Origin: CAYVMD01 sp964452465 | GTDB taxonomy: Bacteria; Armatimonadota; JACIXR01 | DNA: 64,000 nucleotides | Reading direction: 5' to 3' | NCBI GenBank assembly: GCA_964452465.1 | Contig: CAYVMD010000006.1 | Coordinates: 1-64,000, forward strand | In this document: positions 50,115 to 59,015 of the stretch, piece after piece | How the letters are laid out: each line of letters begins with the position of its first letter | Position numbering within the stretch: position 1 is the first letter of the stretch | Translations under genes and position numbers: made by a program | The notes under the pieces: model-generated | The model's input: only the letters and a program-made list of their open reading frames with translations | What the model was told of the DNA's origin: nothing | The model's database searches: none

Positions 50115-50956
50115 AGATAAGCGAGGGCTACGAGAAAGCCCTCGCCTACGCGCTCAAGATCGGCTGCGAGTGCATCCAAACCCTCATTACAAGCCCTCTT
50201 ACCTGGCATTTGAGGACTAATATCCCCGCCCTCCGGGAGTACATCGCCTCCCTTCGTTCCCACGATATCCAGCCCATCGCTATCCATGCCCCCTACCTCC
50301 TAAACCTCGCCTCACCAGAGGGGACGATCTACGAAAAATCACTTCAAGCTCTCATGGATGAGTTTCATATCGCCCAGGAGGTGGAGGCGGATTTCCTCAT
50401 CGTTCATGCGGGAAGCCATAGGGGGCAGAATGGTAAGGAGGGCGTGAAGAGGCTGATCTCCGCCCTGAAGGCTGTTGAACGCTCCTTCGCTTCCTCTCCT
50501 GAAAAATCTCCCATACTTTTAGTGGAGAACACGGCGGGGGGAGGAGGGGAAATAGGGGCTTCGTTGGAGGAGTTGGAGGAAATACTGAATCACATATCCT
50601 GGCAGGGGATCGGGATTTGCTTGGATACCTGCCACCTCTGCGCCTATGGTTATGATCTAAGTTCTCCCCGCGGGGTGGAGGGGTTAGCCAAAGAGGCGAA
50701 GAAGAGGTTGGGGGATAGGCTTCACTTAATCCACCTCAACGATTGCAAGGCGCCCTGCGGGAGCAAATACGACAGGCATGAGAATTTGGGCGAGGGAAGC
50801 ATAGGGCTGGCAGGCTTCAGGGCGATAATAAACCATCCCTTCTTTTCCCCCCTCCCAGCCATCATGGAAACCCCGGCCAGTTATCAGGATGACCTCCGCA
50901 ACATCGCCCTTGCCAAGCGCCTTCGTGCTACTCCCCCTGGATCCTCCTCAAAGTGA
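50093..50956 (+). CDS. nfo: Endonuclease IV (AP endonuclease)
   Basis: 287 aa from ATG 50093, preceded by AAAGGGA. A start at 50051 would lie deeper in nth. The barrel has the zinc ligands in FLIVHAGSHRG, LLVENTAGGGGEIG, GICLDTCHLCAYGYD, LHLIHLNDCKAPCGSKYDRH and MLETP-like ending (AIMETPASYQDD). It incises abasic sites and acts after Nth in base excision repair. Ends tail-to-tail with the GH36 gene, overlapping by 29 bases. Confidence 0.93.
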   Translation: MRFGFQVKISEGYEKALAYALKIGCECIQTLITSPLTWHLRTNIPALREYIASLRSHDIQPIAIHAPYLLNLASPEGTIYEKSLQALMDEFHIAQEVEADFLIVHAGSHRGQNGKEGVKRLISALKAVERSFASSPEKSPILLVENTAGGGGEIGASLEELEEILNHISWQGIGICLDTCHLCAYGYDLSSPRGVEGLAKEAKKRLGDRLHLIHLNDCKAPCGSKYDRHENLGEGSIGLAGFRAIINHPFFSPLPAIMETPASYQDDLRNIALAKRLRATPPGSSSK

Positions 50957-52886
50957 GCAGGGCGGAGCCAGGCGCCTTGTCTATCCTGAGGGTTATGCCT
51001 CTCGCCAATTCCCTGCCGGTCAGCGTTCTCCTTTCCCCCCGATCCTGATCGATAACCTCGAAGAGGGCTTTGGCGGGAAGTCCCTTTAGGTTCAACTTTA
51101 TCTCCGATACAGGGCAAAGATGGCGCCTAAAGGCAAGCACCATTCCTTCCCCTAAATCCTCCCTGTAGAACTGATAGGCCATGAAGGCATCGTCGCTCGT
51201 GCTATAGGGGGTGAGGGGGTAGTAATCGCCAAGGAAAAGTCCCCTAACCCTCCTGAACTCCTCTATCCTTCTTTTCGCCTCCTCCAAAGGGAAATCGGGA
51301 GCATAGATGTTCCAAGATACTACCATTCCATTGTTCATTGAACTGCGGAAGACATAGGCTTCCGGGGAACCGCAACCTGTGCTCGTCGTGGGTAGGTAGT
51401 AGTTGATCCCGTAAGTGTGGCATTGATAACCGTTCGGCTCGAAATATTGATAGTCGGTGCGCCAGAGGGCAACGCTCCTGGAGATGGTTTCCAGATCTAT
51501 TCGCCTACCTCCGCTGGCGCAGTTGTCGATTATTAGCCCGGGATGGCGCCTCAGTAGTTCGTCCCAAAAGGCGTAGAAGCCCTCTATATACCTTATCTCC
51601 GTTATTCCCTGCCTATCCTCGGGATCGGCAGAGCGCCAGAAGGGCAGGGGGTCTATGTTGAAGTCGTGTCTGTAGACATTTATCCCCTCCCTTTCGATCA
51701 TCTGAGAGATGTGATGGGTCAGCCATCTCCGCGCCTCCTCATTGCCCAGGTTCAAAAGCCCATTGGGGTTCCCCGGCAATCTTAAAATCCAGTCCGGGTG
51801 TTCCCTATCTAGCCAAGTGCCCTGGAAGACCCGCTCTGGCTCGAACCAGAGGAGGAAGCCCTTCATCCCCATATCCTTGACCGCTTCGGAAACAGGGCGA
51901 AGCCCGCGAGGAAAACCATCCTTGCGAGGAAACCAGTTGCCCACCCCATTCGGCCACTTCCCCTCGAACCACCCCGCATCTATCCACCAATAATCGAAGT
52001 CGAGCTCCAATTCGCGGAAACGCTTGGCAAAGGCGATCTGGTTCTCCTCGTTTGCATCGTTGAACTCTATATCCGTGAGGGAAGGGTCGTAATAGCGCGG
52101 TGAGCCGGTGGCGGAGAAGGGGAGCTCCAAGGGCTTGGGAGCAATGTGGTCTATAATGAACCGGCGGAAGAGGTTCTGGCCTATAAAGAAATCCCTTCCC
52201 TTCCAGGAGAGGAGAAGAATGCGGGGAGAACGAATCTCCTCGCCCGGGTAAAGCTTGAGGTGGGTCAATTCCATGCCCGCTCGCACCTTAACGGAGGAGT
52301 TGGCATCCCCCTCGAAGGAAGCGCACCACTGCCCCGACCAACCTATGGCGATGATCACCCCTCCCTTGCCCCGGAACTCTATGTGGAAGAAAGGGAGGGA
52401 TGTGGTATGGGAAGATCGCCCACCCAAGGGAGCGATGCGGAGGGAAGTGCCTTGCTTTATTTCCTTCTCTAAAGGGGCGAAATCGTCCCTTTGGGCATTG
52501 CTCCCCTTATTGTGATGGAGGATGACCCTTAGAGTTCCCGCTGGGGGGACGAAGACGGCGTCCAGCGCCTGGATGTTTTCTATTATGGGGGTGTCTTCCT
52601 TGCCCTCGTTCTTGAACCGTAGTAGCCACTCGATGGCGGGGAAATCCTCGTATTCGAGCGCTTCGCAGGTTACACGGAGGTGGGTTTGAGGGTCGAGGTA
52701 GGTGAAGACATGTTGGGTGCCTTTCCCCTTTATTGCCCTCTGCTGATGGGAGAATTTCCAATGGGGAAGAAGATCCTTGGAGGATCGGCCTTGATAGATG
52801 AAGGAGAAAGGGGGCGCGGTTTGGAAGTCCAGAGGGAGGTAAGCCATCACCGCCAGCCCAAACACGGGAAATCCCAATATGCACAT
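50928..52886 (-). CDS. Alpha-galactosidase, GH36
   Basis: 652 aa. An N-terminal beta-sandwich (to about 290) precedes the barrel. DYWWIDAGWFEGKW, GFLLWFEPERVF, VYRHDFN with nucleophile Asp408, NCASGGRRIDLE and WRTDYQYFEPNG with acid/base Asp478 are all GH36 motifs. The nucleophile motif reads YRHDFN instead of the usual KWDYN/KxDxN. It releases alpha-galactose from galacto-oligosaccharides or polysaccharides. A clear signal peptide is not seen (a short hydrophobic stretch, ILGFPVFGLAVMAYL, is possible). AAAGGAGGGG lies about seven bases upstream. Confidence 0.9.
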   Translation of the reverse strand: MCILGFPVFGLAVMAYLPLDFQTAPPFSFIYQGRSSKDLLPHWKFSHQQRAIKGKGTQHVFTYLDPQTHLRVTCEALEYEDFPAIEWLLRFKNEGKEDTPIIENIQALDAVFVPPAGTLRVILHHNKGSNAQRDDFAPLEKEIKQGTSLRIAPLGGRSSHTTSLPFFHIEFRGKGGVIIAIGWSGQWCASFEGDANSSVKVRAGMELTHLKLYPGEEIRSPRILLLSWKGRDFFIGQNLFRRFIIDHIAPKPLELPFSATGSPRYYDPSLTDIEFNDANEENQIAFAKRFRELELDFDYWWIDAGWFEGKWPNGVGNWFPRKDGFPRGLRPVSEAVKDMGMKGFLLWFEPERVFQGTWLDREHPDWILRLPGNPNGLLNLGNEEARRWLTHHISQMIEREGINVYRHDFNIDPLPFWRSADPEDRQGITEIRYIEGFYAFWDELLRRHPGLIIDNCASGGRRIDLETISRSVALWRTDYQYFEPNGYQCHTYGINYYLPTTSTGCGSPEAYVFRSSMNNGMVVSWNIYAPDFPLEEAKRRIEEFRRVRGLFLGDYYPLTPYSTSDDAFMAYQFYREDLGEGMVLAFRRHLCPVSEIKLNLKGLPAKALFEVIDQDRGERRTLTGRELARGITLRIDKAPGSALLTLRRIQGE

Positions 52887-52915
52887 CTCGAGCCCCTCCT
52901 TTCGTTGTTTGTCTC

Positions 52916-52943
52916 ATTTTACTAACCTCACAGGGGACAGCAA
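52916..52943 (-). promoter_or_regulatory. Promoter of the GH36 gene
   Basis: Minus strand TTGCTG (complement of 52938-52943), 16-base spacer, TAAAAT (complement of 52916-52921), about 30 bases before the start codon. The rest of the 52887-53114 gap shows no gene. Confidence 0.5.
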
Positions 52944-53114
52944 GGAGAAACCGATTGTTCCTCTTTTCCCATCTGTTTTTATCTTCCACCCCTAACTTCC
53001 TCCTAATAAACAAGGCAAAGATAGGGAATGGTGGCGACGATCTGGGAGCGCTTACGACGCAAGAGGTTCGTTGTAGCGGGGTTCGAACGAATAGGAAAAT
53101 TCCCGAAGACAGTT

Positions 53115-54059
53115 TTACTGGAATTTCTTTAGGAATTCGTCGACGTTCTCCTTCGTCACCAATTGCACGGGCACATAGATCTCCTTCTCCACTTTTCCTC
53201 CTTTTAGCACTTCGAGGGCTATATCGACCGCCATCCTTCCCATCTCCTCGGGTTGCTGGGCTACTGTGGCAAGCAGTTTCCCCGCTTTGATCGCCTCCAA
53301 AGCATCTTTATTGCCATCGAATCCTATAACCTTTATCTTGCCGACCTTCCCCACCGCCTCTATGGCCTGCAGGGCGCCGAGCGCCATTTCATCGTTCTGA
53401 GCGAAGACCGCATCCAAGTTTGGATGCTTTTGCAGGATGTCCTCCATGACCTGCATAGCCAGGTCCCGGCGGGAATCCGCCGGGCGCTTAGCGACTATCT
53501 TTATCTGTGTCCCCTTCAAAGCATCCTCAAAGCCCTGTCCCCTCTTCTGAGCGTTCACTGCCCCCAACTGGCACTGGATATGTGCTACATTCCCTTTTCC
53601 CTTGAGTGCCTTCTTGAGGAACTCCCCTGCCAACTGCCCTCCCTTATAGTTATCCGAGATAATGAGGGAGGCATACTCCCCTCCACTTACTCCTATATCC
53701 ACTATCACCACGGGGATACCCGCCTTATTAGCGGATTTAACCGCCGGCACTATTGGGTCGCTCTCGTAAGGGGAGATAAGGAGGACATCCACCTTCTTTT
53801 GAATTAGGTCATCGACATCGTTCAATTGCTTATAGGGGTTATCCTGGGCATCCGCCACGATCACCTTTATCCCCGTTTTGTCGCACTCCTCCCTTATCCC
53901 CTTGGTGACCCTTATCCAGAAGGTATTGTTCAAGGCGGGCGTGGAGTAGCCAATGGTAAACACCTCCCTCCCTTCCTTCTTCACCGCCTGCTTCTTTCCG
54001 CAACTCAAAAAGAGAACGGGAAGGAGGAAAGCAAGTATAAGCAAGCTCCTCTTCATCAT
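53115..54059 (-). CDS. Sugar ABC transporter substrate-binding lipoprotein (type 1 PBP)
   Basis: 314 aa with a lipobox (LPVLFLSC|GKK, Cys20 or so). The ribose/galactose-type periplasmic fold is shown by FTIGYSTPALNNTFWIRVTK, DVLLISPYESDPIVPAVKSA, KAGIPVVIVDIGVSGGEYAS, AVFAQNDEMALGALQAI and VIGFDGNKDALEAI. It binds a monosaccharide for uptake. No permease or ATPase gene is near, so it is an orphan that either works with a remote system or acts as a sensor. GGAGGTGAAGG precedes the ATG. It is upstream of GH36 on the same strand. Confidence 0.9.
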   Translation of the reverse strand: MMKRSLLILAFLLPVLFLSCGKKQAVKKEGREVFTIGYSTPALNNTFWIRVTKGIREECDKTGIKVIVADAQDNPYKQLNDVDDLIQKKVDVLLISPYESDPIVPAVKSANKAGIPVVIVDIGVSGGEYASLIISDNYKGGQLAGEFLKKALKGKGNVAHIQCQLGAVNAQKRGQGFEDALKGTQIKIVAKRPADSRRDLAMQVMEDILQKHPNLDAVFAQNDEMALGALQAIEAVGKVGKIKVIGFDGNKDALEAIKAGKLLATVAQQPEEMGRMAVDIALEVLKGGKVEKEIYVPVQLVTKENVDEFLKKFQ

Positions 54060-54077
54060 CCTTCACCTCCGATTCGT

Positions 54078-54083
54078 ATTATA
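54078..54083 (-). promoter_or_regulatory. -10 element upstream of the sugar-binding lipoprotein gene
   Basis: Minus strand TATAAT (complement of 54078-54083), about 20 bases before the start. No convincing -35 was found, which fits a promoter that needs an activator. Confidence 0.45.
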
Positions 54084-54111
54084 CCTCTTCGAGATTCTTC
54101 CCGATAGATAT

Positions 54112-54131
54112 TCTATTATTCTCTATTATTC
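54112..54131. repeat. 10-bp perfect tandem repeat upstream of the sugar-binding lipoprotein gene
   Basis: TCTATTATTC occurs twice in a row (54112-54121 and 54122-54131), one helical turn apart, 30-50 bases upstream of the -10 element. This is a plausible direct-repeat activator site. Confidence 0.45.
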
Positions 54132-54249
54132 ATCGATGATAAATGAACAAAGCCTTTCCGTATAGTTCGCCCTTTCCTTGAGCAATTCCCTCCCAAGATT
54201 TCCTAATAGGAAAATGGAACGAAGGACAGGGGACAAAAGGCGGGAATCC

Positions 54250-54437
54250 CCCAAGTCACCTTGGATATCTCCCTCTTCACCTTTCCTCGGTTACGCGGGA
54301 TTCCCCATTGCCACCTCCATAGCCATAACTGCGGGATGTCTTCTCCTTTGGGAGGGACGTGCTTTCTCATCTTCTTGGGGGTGGGCTATCTGGTCAAATT
54401 CCCCGAGGCGGATCGCCTCAAGGAAGCGTTGAGGTGA
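54250..54437 (+). pseudogene. Possible remnant of a MurJ-like membrane protein C-terminus
   Basis: Two fragments in different frames look like the last membrane helices of MurJ/MviN-type flippases: FLGYAGFPIATSIAITAGCL (54268-54340 area, frame of 54301) and FLIFLGVGYLVKFPEADRLK, followed by EALR and a TGA at 54435-54437. They are separated by about ten residues instead of the normal 50-60 and are out of frame, so the gene is broken. The whole 54132-54651 gap holds nothing else recognisable. Confidence 0.3.
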
Positions 54438-54651
54438 TTAGAGGAAGCATTCAAGAAAGTCAAACCGACGAATTACTCAAACTGCGGTTGCGAGTGCCAC
54501 TGGAATTATTGAAGTTCCCTCTTTCCTTATGAAGATAAAATCTCTTCGAGGTCAATTTACGGTTAATCATGCTCGTCAAATTTGAGGAAACACGGGATTT
54601 GACGCATTGGGGGAAAAACTTTACCCTTTAGTGGAAAGGAGTGAGAAACGG

Positions 54652-55212
54652 ATGTCGTGGATTTGGGTTGCCGTTGTCCTGTTCGTTATCTTCATCCTGT
54701 GGCCTATATCCATCTACAATGGGCTGGTGCGAAGGAGGGTTAGGGCAGATAACGCTTGGAGGCAGATAGATGTCCAACTCAAAAGAAGACACGACCTTAT
54801 ACCCAACCTCGTAGAGGCGGTTAAAGGCTACATGAAATATGAGAGGGAAACCCTGGAGCGGGTTATAGAAGCAAGGGGGAAAGCGGTCTCCGCTTCCACC
54901 ATAGAGGAGAGCGGTAGAGCGGAAGGAGAGCTAACCCGCGCTCTCCGCCAACTATTCGCCCTTTTCGAGCGTTACCCCGACCTTAAAGCGAACCAGAATG
55001 TTATGCAACTTCAGGAGGAGTTGACGCACACGGAGAATAACATCGCCTTTTCCCGCCAATTTTATAACGATGTGGTGATGGATTACAATACCTCCATTCA
55101 GGTTTTCCCTAACTCCATCATCGCTTCCCTCTTTAATTTCCAGCCCAAGCCCTTTTACCGATTGGAGGTAGAGGAAGAAACATCTGCCCCCCGCGTGGAC
55201 CTCGGCATTTAA
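54652..55212 (+). CDS. lemA: LemA family membrane-anchored protein
   Basis: 186 aa from ATG 54652, with AAAGGAG about ten bases upstream; an in-frame TTG at 54607 adds 15 polar residues and has no ribosome site. One N-terminal transmembrane helix (WIWVAVVLFVIFILWPISIY) leads to the LemA bundle: RADNAWRQIDVQLKRRHDLI, PNLVEAVKGYMKYERETLE, and the conserved ENNIAFSRQFYNDVVMDYN. Molecular role is unknown. It is six bases upstream of htpX, the usual lemA-htpX pair in which the protease may act on membrane proteins. Confidence 0.92.
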   Translation: MSWIWVAVVLFVIFILWPISIYNGLVRRRVRADNAWRQIDVQLKRRHDLIPNLVEAVKGYMKYERETLERVIEARGKAVSASTIEESGRAEGELTRALRQLFALFERYPDLKANQNVMQLQEELTHTENNIAFSRQFYNDVVMDYNTSIQVFPNSIIASLFNFQPKPFYRLEVEEETSAPRVDLGI

Positions 55213-55218
55213 CGGGTT

Positions 55219-56184
55219 ATGGGCATCACCTTTTACAGCCTTGCCGAACAGAATAGGCGTAAGACCTTTCTTTTGATATCCGTCCTCACCTTGCTCCTTT
55301 GTTTCTTGGGCTTTCTCGTTGATGCCTTTTATCTCGATTTCCCCCACCATTTTCCCTATCCCATCTTCTCCCTCATCGCCTTCCTCGTTGCCCTCACCCA
55401 GGCTCTCATCGCCTATTATCAGGGGGACAGGATAGTGCTGTCCTCCCTTCGTGCCCGTCCAGCCAGCAGGGAGGTCCTCCAAGAGAGGATGCTTATAAAT
55501 GTAGTGGAAGAGATGAGCATAGCCTCGGGTCTTCCTATACCAAAGGTTTACATAATAGATAGCGAGATGCCCAATGCCTGTGCCACGGGGAGAACTCCCT
55601 CCAACGCCTCCATCTGCGTTACCTCGGGGTTATTGGACATGATGGATAGGGAGGAGCTCCAGGGGGTGATAGGGCACGAGATCGCCCATATAAGAAATAG
55701 GGATATATTGGTTATGACCGTTACCGCTGTTCTTTTGGGAACGATCGTTATCCTGGCTGACCTCGTGCGTCGATTTCCTCGTGCTGATAGGGAGAACTAT
55801 GGAGTAGGCAGAGGGAAGGGTAGGGGATCTCCTATTCTCCTCGTTTTCCTCATAATCTTCGCCATACTCGCCCCCCTCATCGCTCGACTCATTTTCCTTG
55901 CCGTTTCCCGGAGCAGGGAATACATTGCCGATGCCCATGGTGCTGAATTCACCCGCAATCCTCTTGGCTTAGCCCAGGCATTGGAAAAAATAGAGCGTTA
56001 TCAGGCGAGCAGGATCCTCAAGGGAGTTCCTTCTATTTTAGCGAATCCTGCCCTTGCCCATCTTTTCATCGCCGATCCCCTAAACAGAGGGATAAACGAG
56101 AGGGAGGGGTTTTGGGCGACCCTCTGGAGCACTCATCCTCCCATACTCCGACGCATCCAACTTTTGAAAGAAATGGCGGTTTGA
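55219..56184 (+). CDS. htpX: M48 family zinc metalloprotease HtpX
   Basis: 321 aa membrane protease. Two N-terminal transmembrane segments (FLLISVLTLLLCFLGFLVDA, PIFSLIAFLVALTQALIAYY) and two more around 175 and 210. The active site HEIAH is at residues 153-157 and the third zinc ligand in SRSREYIADAHGAEFT. PNACATGRTPSNASICVTSG is typical. It degrades misfolded membrane proteins in the inner membrane. Ends HPPILRRIQLL, the family signature. Co-transcribed with lemA. Confidence 0.93.
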   Translation: MGITFYSLAEQNRRKTFLLISVLTLLLCFLGFLVDAFYLDFPHHFPYPIFSLIAFLVALTQALIAYYQGDRIVLSSLRARPASREVLQERMLINVVEEMSIASGLPIPKVYIIDSEMPNACATGRTPSNASICVTSGLLDMMDREELQGVIGHEIAHIRNRDILVMTVTAVLLGTIVILADLVRRFPRADRENYGVGRGKGRGSPILLVFLIIFAILAPLIARLIFLAVSRSREYIADAHGAEFTRNPLGLAQALEKIERYQASRILKGVPSILANPALAHLFIADPLNRGINEREGFWATLWSTHPPILRRIQLLKEMAV

Positions 56185-56195
56185 GGACTTTTTAT

Positions 56196-56223
56196 TTGAC
56201 GAATTCGCATATGTTGTTAGAAT
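56196..56223 (+). promoter_or_regulatory. Promoter of the composite ABC exporter gene
   Basis: TTGACG (56196-56201), 16-base spacer, TAGAAT (56218-56223), with transcription near 56230 and the GGAGGTGA site before the ATG at 56264. Confidence 0.6.
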
Positions 56224-56263
56224 TACTAACTTGCTAATAAGAAAGCCGGAGGTGAAAGAAAGG

Positions 56264-59005
56264 ATGGTGAATTTAGAAGAACCACCATTACATCTCCTAA
56301 GCGAAACGAAAGAGCGCTTGGGGGAGGAAGAAATTAAGTTGCTTCTTGCTTCGGACCTGGGGGAAGAAGATGGAACAACCGATTATCTTGCCATTACTAA
56401 ATCTCGACTTGCTGTAATCTCCGCTTCTCCCGATGGCAGTAGAACGAAGTATATATTCGATCTCAAAGATATAGAGGATGTAAGATCGACCCCCCTCGTC
56501 GGGTGCGGAGCTTTGGAGGCGAGGATCAATGGGGAATGGGTGAGGCTCCTTCGCTATTCCAATGTTCTTGCTCCTCAATTTGCCCTTGCCTCCAAAAACA
56601 TAATGAACTTGAAGGAAGGGCGGGAGGAATTAGAGGAGGATAAAGAAATAAGGAGATGCCCCAAATGCAATATGCCCCTTCCTTCGGGTTCCCAGGTTTG
56701 TCCCAGATGTCTTCCCAAGGGTAAAGTTCTTCGGCGTCTCCTTTCCTATGCCAAACCGTATAAGTGGGTCCTTGCTCTTGCAGGAGCCCTCGTTCTAATA
56801 GACACCGCTCTTAACCTGGTTCCCCTTTATATCAATCGATACCTTGTGGATAACATCCTCATCCCCCGCAAGGAAGGGTGGGTGCTGGGGATCATGATCC
56901 TCGCTTGGCTACTCATAAGGGTGGTGAGCACGGGGATAGTGATTTCGAGGGGAAGGTTGACCGCAAAGACGGGGCAAAGGATGATGTATGACCTCCGCAC
57001 TGCCCTTTATCGAACCCTCCAGCGGCTCTCGGTCACTTTCTATGATAAATACCCCACGGGTTCCCTTATCTCCCGTATCACCCAGGACATAAGCTCCCTC
57101 CAGGGGTTCCTTGCCCACGATATACATTTCTTTGCTGCTAACATCCTTCTCCTCATAGGTATAAGTGCGGTCCTCATCCAGATGAATTGGGAACTCGCTC
57201 TCCTTACCCTTCTCCCAGCCCCCCTTATCATCTTCTTCGTCTCCTCCGTGTGGCGTTATATCTATCTCAATTATCGCAGGCTTTGGCATAGATGGAGCAG
57301 GTTCGTGGCTATCCTCAGTGATTCCCTCTCGGGAGTGCGAGTAATAAAGGCATTCGCCCAGGAGGATAAGGAGGCGCAAAGGTTCGACAAAAGGGCAACC
57401 GCACTTTGGGAGGCAGGTGTAAGGGCAGAGTTGCTCAACGCTACTTTCGCTCCCGTCCTTTCCTTGCTCATAGGCTCTACCTCCTTCATTATTTGGTACT
57501 TCGGAGGTAAGGAAGTTGTGGGTGGGGCGATGACTACGGGGACCCTTTTTGCTTTTCTCTCCGCCCTTGGCATGCTCTTTGGTCCCATCCAGGTAGTCCT
57601 TCAGATGAGCACGAGCATCGCCAATGCTCTTGCTGCCTCCGAGAGGGTCTTCGAGATAATGGATGCGGAGACGGAGGAGGTTGAGGAGGGCGGACCGAAG
57701 ATCTCGATGCCTTATGTCTACGGCAATGTGGAGTTCCGGAATGTTACCTTCGGCTACGATAAGTACCAACCCATTCTCCACAATATCAATCTGAAAGTAA
57801 GGGCGGGAGAAATGGTGGGGATAGTGGGGCCGAGCGGAGCGGGGAAGACCACCATCATCAACCTCATCTGTAGATTTTATCTTCCCACCGAAGGGGAAAT
57901 CCTGATCGACGGTGTGAACATCAAGGATATAAACATCGAGGATTTAAGGAAACAAATTGGATTGGTTCCCCAGGAGCCCTTCCTCTTCCACAGCACCATA
58001 GCGGATAACATCGCCTATGCTAAGGAAGGCGCCAACAAAAAGGAAATCATAAGGTGTGCTAAAGCGGCTAACGCTCATGATTTTATCCTTTTCTACCCCG
58101 ATGGCTACGATACCATGGTGGGGGAAAGGGGGACCCGCCTCTCAGGTGGTCAAAGGCAAAGGGTTGCAATAGCCCGTGCCCTTCTCCATAATCCCCGCAT
58201 CCTCATCCTCGATGAGGCGACTTCCTCCGTGGACACGGAAGCGGAGAAGCAGATCCAAGAAGCGCTTACGAGATTGGTGAGGGGGAGGACCACTTTTGCC
58301 ATTGCCCACCGCTTATCCACCTTGAGGATAGCTGACCGTATAGTCGTCCTCAAGAACGGGAGAATTGTGGAGGAAGGAAGAAGTGAGGAGCTTCTTTCCT
58401 ATGATAGTGAATACAAGAGGCTCGTGGAGCTCCAAGCGGGTCCCATCACCTCTCCGGATCAGTGGACGATTAAAAGGGAGGAAGTGGAGGAAATGGACAT
58501 CGGTCCCCTTTTCCTTCCTCCTTCCTCGGTTAGATTCGAAAGAACGGAGGGAAATGTGCTGAAGCTCTGGGTAGAGGGAGTAGGTGAATTTCGCAAGGTC
58601 TCCCTCCGCAGGCTCTTCCCTCTTACCGACCCCGATCATTATATAAGCGTCCTTAACACTGACTATCGGGAAGTGGATACCCATCAGGAGATAGGCGTTA
58701 TAGTGGATCTCTCCCTTCTTCCCGAGGATTCTCGACGCTTGGTAGAGCAGGAACTCCAACGCACCTACTTCATAGCCCAGGTTAAGAGGATAATTTCCCT
58801 TAAGGAGCTCTACGGTTTCACCGAATGGGTTGTGGAAACCGACAAAGGGCAAAGGAAGTTCCTCACATGGGGGCTCCACCACAGCGTAATAGATATGGGG
58901 GGAAGAAGGTTGATAATAGTCGATGTGGATGACATTTACTACGAGATAAAGGACTGGGCGCTCCTCGATCCTAAAAGCATTGCTTTCCTGAGGAGAATCC
59001 TCTAA
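56264..59005 (+). CDS. ABC exporter with N-terminal zinc ribbon and C-terminal DUF1854 domain
   Basis: 913 aa from ATG 56264 (GGAGGTGA upstream). Residues about 1-125 form a beta-rich, PH-like domain. CPKCNMPLPSGSQVCPRC (residues 133-150) is a zinc ribbon. Six TM segments follow (about 165-450). The ATPase has IVGPSGAGKTTIINLICRFY (about 522) and LSGGQRQRVAIARALL (about 626). The last 170 residues (VEEMDIGPLFLPPSSVRFER to the end) match DUF1854. Similar fusions are annotated as cyanophycin-metabolism-associated transporters, but no cyanophycin gene is in the window. Transport direction is out of the cell; substrate unknown. Confidence 0.85.
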   Translation: MVNLEEPPLHLLSETKERLGEEEIKLLLASDLGEEDGTTDYLAITKSRLAVISASPDGSRTKYIFDLKDIEDVRSTPLVGCGALEARINGEWVRLLRYSNVLAPQFALASKNIMNLKEGREELEEDKEIRRCPKCNMPLPSGSQVCPRCLPKGKVLRRLLSYAKPYKWVLALAGALVLIDTALNLVPLYINRYLVDNILIPRKEGWVLGIMILAWLLIRVVSTGIVISRGRLTAKTGQRMMYDLRTALYRTLQRLSVTFYDKYPTGSLISRITQDISSLQGFLAHDIHFFAANILLLIGISAVLIQMNWELALLTLLPAPLIIFFVSSVWRYIYLNYRRLWHRWSRFVAILSDSLSGVRVIKAFAQEDKEAQRFDKRATALWEAGVRAELLNATFAPVLSLLIGSTSFIIWYFGGKEVVGGAMTTGTLFAFLSALGMLFGPIQVVLQMSTSIANALAASERVFEIMDAETEEVEEGGPKISMPYVYGNVEFRNVTFGYDKYQPILHNINLKVRAGEMVGIVGPSGAGKTTIINLICRFYLPTEGEILIDGVNIKDINIEDLRKQIGLVPQEPFLFHSTIADNIAYAKEGANKKEIIRCAKAANAHDFILFYPDGYDTMVGERGTRLSGGQRQRVAIARALLHNPRILILDEATSSVDTEAEKQIQEALTRLVRGRTTFAIAHRLSTLRIADRIVVLKNGRIVEEGRSEELLSYDSEYKRLVELQAGPITSPDQWTIKREEVEEMDIGPLFLPPSSVRFERTEGNVLKLWVEGVGEFRKVSLRRLFPLTDPDHYISVLNTDYREVDTHQEIGVIVDLSLLPEDSRRLVEQELQRTYFIAQVKRIISLKELYGFTEWVVETDKGQRKFLTWGLHHSVIDMGGRRLIIVDVDDIYYEIKDWALLDPKSIAFLRRIL

Positions 59006-59015
59006 AATGGATTAA

